From contig JAKASN010000030.1 of assembly GCA_021819025.1 (NCBI GenBank), forward strand, positions 1 through 9,943: a stretch of 9,943 nucleotides of DNA, in the 5' to 3' direction. The position numbers were made by a program, and so were the translations under genes. The stretch is from Actinomycetes bacterium (lineage in GTDB: Bacteria > Actinomycetota > Acidimicrobiia > Acidimicrobiales > Acidimicrobiaceae). Shown here piece after piece: positions 5,768 to 9,943 of the stretch. Each line of letters begins with the position of its first letter. Position 1 is the stretch's first letter. The notes below the pieces were generated by a model. That model saw nothing but the letters and a program-made list of their open reading frames with translations, did not search any database and was not told the origin of the DNA.

Positions 5768-7060
5768 CTAGTGCCCCTGGGATTCTACATCGCTCATCGC
5801 GGCGTCTAGAATCGCCAGCGCGTCCGCGGCCTCAGCCTCGCTTAGCACCAGTGGGGGCGCCAGTCGTATCACCTGTCCATAAGTACCTGCTGACAGCAGG
5901 AGCAGACCACGAGCCTCTGCCTTCGCTATGACCTCGCTCACAAACTCTCCTGCGGGAGACCCGAGCTCATCCCCGAACTCAACCCCGATCATAAGCCCAA
6001 GGCCCCGAATATCAGCAATCCGCGGATGCTGACCAGCGAGTTCACGAAGCCCCTGCAGCAGTTGAGTCCCTCGTGTCCGAGCATTCTCTAATAAATGCTC
6101 ACTTTGGATCACATCTAGAGTAGCAATTGCCGCCGCTGCTGCTATGGGATTACCCCCAAACGTGCCCCCGTGCTGGCCCGGCTCCCAAGCATCAAAGATA
6201 TCGCGCCTCGACGCGATGGCACTCAAAGGTAGTCCGCTAGCGATTCCCTTGGCCATAGTTAAAATGTCCGGCTTTACTCCGTACTGCTCGCACGCAAAGA
6301 GTGAGCCCGTCCGCCCAAAGCCGCTCTGGACCTCATCTAGCACAAGCAAAATGCCGTGTTCCTCAGTTATTGCCCGAAGACCGGCTAGGAACCGCTTGGG
6401 CGCCGGCACGTACCCCCCCTCGCCGAGGACCGGCTCAACCACTGTCGCAGCGACATCGCGTGCGCGCACAACCGTTTCGAATAGTTCTCTCAACTGGTCA
6501 AGGCACCACTCGCTATAGCTCTCGGGATCGCTTCTCCACGCCGAACGAAAGGCGTACGGGTACGGAGCCATGTAGACACCGGCCGGCAATGGCTCAAAAC
6601 CTCCTCGCACTCGGACGCGCGAGCTGGTGATGGCCATGGTCCCAGCGGTACGCCCGTGGAAGCCACCCCTGAAGGCAATGACGGCTGGCCGCCCCGTGAA
6701 CGAGCGAGCAAGCTTAATCGCCCCCTCAACCGCCTCCGCCCCGCTATTGCTAAACATAACTTGATCCAGCGGTGGTGGAAGTACTGCAATCAGCCGCTCT
6801 GATAGCTCCAATACCGCCGGATTTCCGAAGATGTTGGCCTGTGCGTGAATGATTTTTTCGGCCTGCTGCCTGATGGCCGCCACAATCTGAGGATGGCAAT
6901 GTCCGGTATTGGTGACCGCTATACCCGACGTAAAGTCGAGCCATGATCTTCCCCGCACATCCCAGACGCGACATCCTAGACCGTGATCCACAACGAGTCC
7001 TGAATAGCGAGTCAAAGCCCGTGGATAAAGTGCCGCCACATCCTTCGCCGTATATTCCAT
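5768..7060 (-). CDS. Class-III PLP-dependent aminotransferase (4-aminobutyrate aminotransferase-like)
   Basis: This is a 430-residue fold-type I transaminase that moves an omega-amino group to a 2-oxo acid acceptor through pyridoxal phosphate. Visible features are the substrate-side LDFTSGIAVTNTGHCHPQ (41-58), the phosphate-binding NSGAEAVEGA (105-114), FRGGFHGRTAGTM (130-142), VVEPVLGEGGYVPAP (207-221) and LDEVQSGFGRTG with D242. The Schiff-base lysine is K271 in TMAKGIASGLPL. The C-terminal RGLGLMIGVEF block is also present. Length and motifs fit GABA/beta-alanine/diamine transaminases; the exact amine is not readable. ATG 7060 is preceded only by a weak GAGA-type ribosome site. A 128-base gap separates it from the SDR upstream, the longest inside the operon. 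Next to a guanidino-group hydrolase, it likely deaminates the amine that enzyme releases. Confidence 0.9.
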   Translation of the reverse strand: MEYTAKDVAALYPRALTRYSGLVVDHGLGCRVWDVRGRSWLDFTSGIAVTNTGHCHPQIVAAIRQQAEKIIHAQANIFGNPAVLELSERLIAVLPPPLDQVMFSNSGAEAVEGAIKLARSFTGRPAVIAFRGGFHGRTAGTMAITSSRVRVRGGFEPLPAGVYMAPYPYAFRSAWRSDPESYSEWCLDQLRELFETVVRARDVAATVVEPVLGEGGYVPAPKRFLAGLRAITEEHGILLVLDEVQSGFGRTGSLFACEQYGVKPDILTMAKGIASGLPLSAIASRRDIFDAWEPGQHGGTFGGNPIAAAAAIATLDVIQSEHLLENARTRGTQLLQGLRELAGQHPRIADIRGLGLMIGVEFGDELGSPAGEFVSEVIAKAEARGLLLLSAGTYGQVIRLAPPLVLSEAEAADALAILDAAMSDVESQGH

Positions 7061-7188
7061 ACTGATCTCTATATTATCCCGAATACGCCATTCGTCGGCC
7101 GATGCGAACCTACAGGATCCCGGACTCTCCGCCTGCCGCAGGGATGCAGCCAGCAGGCCCCTCCTCCAAACTTCCCGCCGTCAGCTCA
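7061..7188 (-). promoter_or_regulatory. Longest intra-operon gap, with hairpin and possible weak -10
   Basis: This 128-base gap is the only long spacer among the catabolic genes. On the minus strand GCCTGCTG (7158-7151) can pair with CGGCAGGC (7138-7131, one G-T pair) around a 12-base loop. No U-run follows, so it is not a simple terminator. Further on, GATAATATA lies about 12 bases before ATG 7060 and could be a -10 element, but no -35 match is seen at the right spacing. A purine-rich GGAGGAGGGG upstream of the hairpin has no start codon at a useful distance. It may tune expression of the downstream half of the operon. Confidence 0.3.
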
Positions 7189-7962
7189 CTACGCATAGAT
7201 GCCCGCAGTAATCCCCGCATCCACAGATAGAACGGCGCCCGTGATCAGGGATGCATAAGGCCCGGCCAAGAACACAGCGGCGTTTGCAACGTCCTGCGGG
7301 GTCCCCTGCCGTCCCATCGGAATCGTCCGGCGAATGAGCAGCTCCAGTTCCCTTGATCCGCCCATCGCCGCAATGATGGGTTCGTTGAAAGGGGTATCGA
7401 TCCAGCCGGGAGCCAGGCAATTGACCCTTACATTGGACCGAGCATAGTCCAGCGCCATTTGCCTACTCAAACCGACAATGGCTGCCTTTGAGGCGCAGTA
7501 AGCAGCTGTGCCTCGTTCCGGCATAACTCCGACAGACGAGGAGATGTTGACGATTGATCCACCTCCCTTGTTCACCATAATAGGTATCACGTTCCGGCAA
7601 AAAAGAAACGTACCCCCCACGTTTACCTTCATGCTCCGATCAAACTCCTCCTCCGAAATCTCGACGACTGCCCCGGGCACCTGGACTCCAGCGCAATTCA
7701 CTAAAACGTCGATAGACCCCGTGATGCTTAGCGCCCACTCCACACAACTTTGTACTTGAACTCCCTGCGCCACGTCCACCTGATAGAACTCGCCTCTGCC
7801 ACCAACCTTTCGTACCTTGTCTGCCGCCGACAGTCCCTCTTTCTCTGCCTGATCCGCAATCACGACGGACGCCCCTTGTCTTGCCAACTCAACAGCGATT
7901 GCGCATCCGATCGCCCCTGCCCCGCCCGTAACGAGGGCTATCACACCGTTCAGGCTGCTCAT
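7189..7962 (-). CDS. Short-chain dehydrogenase/reductase (SDR), upstream copy, NAD-type
   Basis: This is a classical SDR of 257 residues. It carries TGGAGAIG (12-19), VNCAG in place of NNAG, active-site N114, S142, and YCASK with Y155 and K159, then RVNCLAPGWIDTPF and a C-terminal VDAG. D37 at the end of strand 2 (VVIADQ) points to NAD(H), unlike the downstream SDR of this operon, so the two probably catalyse different steps. ATG 7962 is chosen: MSSLNGVIALVTGG is a standard start and GGGAG lies 10 bases upstream. GTG 7998 would add 12 basic residues and has no good ribosome site. It begins 62 bases after the permease stop. Substrate unknown; a hydroxy- or keto-acid of the imported compound is the natural guess. 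Confidence 0.87.
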   Translation of the reverse strand: MSSLNGVIALVTGGAGAIGCAIAVELARQGASVVIADQAEKEGLSAADKVRKVGGRGEFYQVDVAQGVQVQSCVEWALSITGSIDVLVNCAGVQVPGAVVEISEEEFDRSMKVNVGGTFLFCRNVIPIMVNKGGGSIVNISSSVGVMPERGTAAYCASKAAIVGLSRQMALDYARSNVRVNCLAPGWIDTPFNEPIIAAMGGSRELELLIRRTIPMGRQGTPQDVANAAVFLAGPYASLITGAVLSVDAGITAGIYA

Positions 7963-8024
7963 AGCTCGCCTACTCCCTGAATGAGCGCGCCGCTTCACCT
8001 ACTTCTCGCAGATGGACGTCTCGC

Positions 8025-9617
8025 TCACTCAACGGGTATCTCCTTGTAGCGGGCTGCTAAGTCAATACCTTGCGACCGTCGGATCCGTTGGGCACCATAG
8101 TACCAAGCAAACCCGACAACAAACACTACCAAGTTCACCCACAACGAAAAGGCTGTATTAGCACCATATGTTTTATCCACTATCGCTCGGTACACAATAA
8201 ACGCCAGCAGTACGCTCGCAATCGACGCAATAACCGGCAGAATCCGTACACTACCTAGCCTGATCGCTGCGGGTGATGTCTCAAACACTTCTCGGCGGCG
8301 GATCGGAAACACAATGCCTGCCAGGGCAGTAATGAGAAACGCCACCGCGAAACCCAGCAGACCGGAAAGTATTGTCACCAGAGACGTGAACGCGTATACA
8401 CAGAGCCAGGCCTCAGCCAACACACAGGTTACGAAGATCGCGAAGCCCGGCGTGTGTAGACGGTCTGACACCGCTCCCAGCCGGTTCGGACCTAGACCAT
8501 CAAGCCCCCATGCGAACATAGCTCGGGATGCGTAAATAGCCGCTGTTCCCGCTGCGTAGGGAATGAGAAGCAGAACCCAGAGATTGATGATCACAGTAAG
8601 CACTGGGCTTCCGCCGGCAATGGCAGCAAATACGTTCGCCCACGGCATAGTGGGCAAGCCTGTCTTCGCTGTCGGCAACGAGGTGATAGCGAGTTCAAAC
8701 CGCGTGCCAACCGCCGAGTGGGTGAGAAACATCAACGCAACCAGGGCCACTCCCGATGCCAGCATCGCCCCAGTGATGCCAATGAACATGTTGCGACTTG
8801 CTCGCTTGATCTCTCCGGCAAAGGACACCGCGAACACAGCGAACAACACCGCAAAGGCAGGCCAAATCATGAAGGTGAGTGTGTTACCCATGCTGAAGCT
8901 GGGGGCAAGGTCGGTGTGCGCGGTGGCCGCCTGATGAATGATTCGCTGGTAAGCGCCCGCACCGACCAGGCCGTTGAATTGATGAGCGAAGTCAATTCTC
9001 CCTGTAGCAGTTATCGCAAGGACGATCACGGTCACGAGCAGGCATGCGAATGCCACCCACATTGACCACTTTTGCACCCGGAAGTAAAACTTCATACCCC
9101 GGTGCAGTATCACCCCAAAGAACAACACTAGGGCGCTCCCGCATACGAACAGGCCCCAAGGACTCGTAATCCAGCTACCCGCATTTGTCAGCATTGAGCT
9201 ATGAAGCTGAAGGCCGAGCATTAGCAAGAGAGGCGACCATCCAAAGAGCGCCCAGAATACGCCGTTGATGCCGACGTAAAAAATTTCCCAAAAGGTGTTG
9301 ATGAGGCTCACGGCCATCCCGATGCTCGGGTGCAGTATCCGTGAGAGAAATACGTATTCACCGCCAGACCGCGGATAAACTGACGTAAACAGCGCATAGG
9401 TGATCCCTAAGGCGAGCGCTCCGATAACAGTTATTAGGGTAGCCAGTTCCATCGACGCCCCTGGATATGCCACCCACGCCACGGTAATAAACGACACGTA
9501 CGGAATGCCGATCTGCCCAAGTCCATAGAAGACAGTGTCAAGCGCGCTGACTTGTCGTACTAGCCCTGAACTACGCCGGGTAAAGGTCGCCACTGGTTGG
9601 GAAGTTCCGCTTTCCAT
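8025..9617 (-). CDS. APC-family amino acid/amine permease
   Basis: This is a polytopic inner-membrane transporter of about 530 residues with roughly 12 hydrophobic segments and no signal peptide. It probably imports the operon's substrate by symport or exchange. APC-superfamily marks are the early YPRSGGEYVFLSRILHP (about 80-96), a mid-protein FAVFAVSFAGEIKRASRN typical of the conserved sixth-helix region and the loop after it, and ASRAMFAWGLDGLGP (about 370-385). The start is ATG 9617 because AAAGGGGGA lies 7 bases upstream. A TTG 8 codons earlier would place that site inside the gene. The gap to the metallophosphoesterase stop is 36 bases, so co-transcription is likely. Family members carry amino acids, polyamines and guanidino compounds, which fits a ureohydrolase operon. 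Specificity cannot be deduced. Confidence 0.9.
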   Translation of the reverse strand: MESGTSQPVATFTRRSSGLVRQVSALDTVFYGLGQIGIPYVSFITVAWVAYPGASMELATLITVIGALALGITYALFTSVYPRSGGEYVFLSRILHPSIGMAVSLINTFWEIFYVGINGVFWALFGWSPLLLMLGLQLHSSMLTNAGSWITSPWGLFVCGSALVLFFGVILHRGMKFYFRVQKWSMWVAFACLLVTVIVLAITATGRIDFAHQFNGLVGAGAYQRIIHQAATAHTDLAPSFSMGNTLTFMIWPAFAVLFAVFAVSFAGEIKRASRNMFIGITGAMLASGVALVALMFLTHSAVGTRFELAITSLPTAKTGLPTMPWANVFAAIAGGSPVLTVIINLWVLLLIPYAAGTAAIYASRAMFAWGLDGLGPNRLGAVSDRLHTPGFAIFVTCVLAEAWLCVYAFTSLVTILSGLLGFAVAFLITALAGIVFPIRRREVFETSPAAIRLGSVRILPVIASIASVLLAFIVYRAIVDKTYGANTAFSLWVNLVVFVVGFAWYYGAQRIRRSQGIDLAARYKEIPVE

Positions 9618-9624
9618 AGTTGGG

Positions 9625-9633
9625 TCCCCCTTT
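9625..9633 (-). promoter_or_regulatory. Strong ribosome binding site of the permease gene
   Basis: On the minus strand AAAGGGGGA sits 7 bases before ATG 9617. It decides the start in favour of 9617 over the upstream in-frame TTG 9641, which would make this site coding. Confidence 0.65.
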
Positions 9634-9653
9634 AGCTCCAAGTGGATCTTGTA

Positions 9654-9943
9654 CTAGCCTGTGACTAGGCGGACATCCGTCAGGCCTATGCGTGCATCGA
9701 GCTCGATAATTGCTCCTCTCAAAATGCCTTCCCCGTATTCACTCCCGGGATTTACGACGGTTGTCATGCCAAGCTTGCGGATCCCGGCTGATTCGTGGAT
9801 GTGGCCATGAAGCCCCAGCATTGGCTGGTATTTCATAATTGCCTCCCGAACAGCTGTACTGCCGGTCGGAACCATCTCCGGCTGACCAAATGCCCCCACT
9901 ATTACGCGCATCGTGGAGTCCAGACGTGGAGCCTCATCTAGCC
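9654..9943 (-). CDS. Metallophosphoesterase, C-terminal part (runs off the right edge)
   Basis: This is the last 95 or so residues of a calcineurin-like metallophosphoesterase. The frame stays open through ATG 9911 to the window edge (reading LDEAPRLDS before that Met), so 9911 is an internal Met and the true start lies outside. Family features are the segment GSTAVREAI, then LGLHGHIHES with the GHxH metal-binding motif, and TVVNPGSEYGEG near the end, typical of the C-terminal half of the fold. The N-terminal metal ligands (DxH, GNHD) are not in the window. It is the first visible gene of the operon, 36 bases ahead of the permease. The family hydrolyses phosphodiesters or phosphomonoesters such as cyclic nucleotides. 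Its role in an amine-degrading operon is not obvious: a regulatory nucleotide phosphodiesterase or removal of a phosphate from a substrate are both possible. Confidence 0.8.
   Translation of the reverse strand, partial: LDEAPRLDSTMRVIVGAFGQPEMVPTGSTAVREAIMKYQPMLGLHGHIHESAGIRKLGMTTVVNPGSEYGEGILRGAIIELDARIGLTDVRLVTG

Noticed and set aside
7061..7188. Guanidine riboswitch upstream of the aminotransferase
   Set aside because: Short pieces such as ACGG and GGAGAG occur, which is tempting next to a ureohydrolase. The conserved order and paired helices of the known guanidine classes cannot be built from this spacer.
8563..8934. Plus-strand reading frame of 123 codons
   Set aside because: It is antisense to a well-supported membrane permease and has no protein features of its own.

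Overview
The window has two unlike parts. Positions 1-911 (+ strand) are very GC-rich, with C or G at most third codon positions, and look like mobile-element debris. They hold the tail of an unidentified reading frame and a short tyrosine recombinase. That recombinase lacks most of its N-terminal DNA-binding domain and has proline where the third catalytic histidine normally sits. Positions 912-1364 contain no convincing gene but several short inverted repeats. From 1365 to the right edge the sequence is more moderate in GC, and every gene lies on the minus strand with short gaps. This looks like one long catabolic operon read from right to left.

The operon, in transcription order, is: a metallophosphoesterase (5' end outside the window), an APC-family amino acid/amine permease, a short-chain dehydrogenase (SDR) with an NAD-type signature, a class-III PLP aminotransferase, an agmatinase-type ureohydrolase, a second SDR, a DUF2848 protein, a FadR-type GntR regulator, and an acetamidase/formamidase. 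Spacings run from a 4-base overlap to 128 bases. Several starts have clear Shine-Dalgarno sequences; others use TTG or GTG.

The gene set suggests uptake and breakdown of a guanidino or amidino compound. The permease would import it, the ureohydrolase would remove the amidino group, and the aminotransferase would deaminate the freed omega-amine. The SDRs and the DUF2848 hydrolase would process the carbon skeleton, and the acetamidase/formamidase would release ammonia from an amide. No urease, urea carboxylase or aldehyde dehydrogenase is visible. The ureohydrolase could therefore instead act on an N-formimino-type substrate whose product is formamide, the formamidase's substrate. This assignment is inference. 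The substrate cannot be read from the sequence.

The organism is a bacterium that uses Shine-Dalgarno initiation and has moderate-to-high GC. Nothing here fixes its phylum. The contrast in composition and the damaged recombinase suggest that position ~912-1364 marks the edge of an island or an old integration or rearrangement site.
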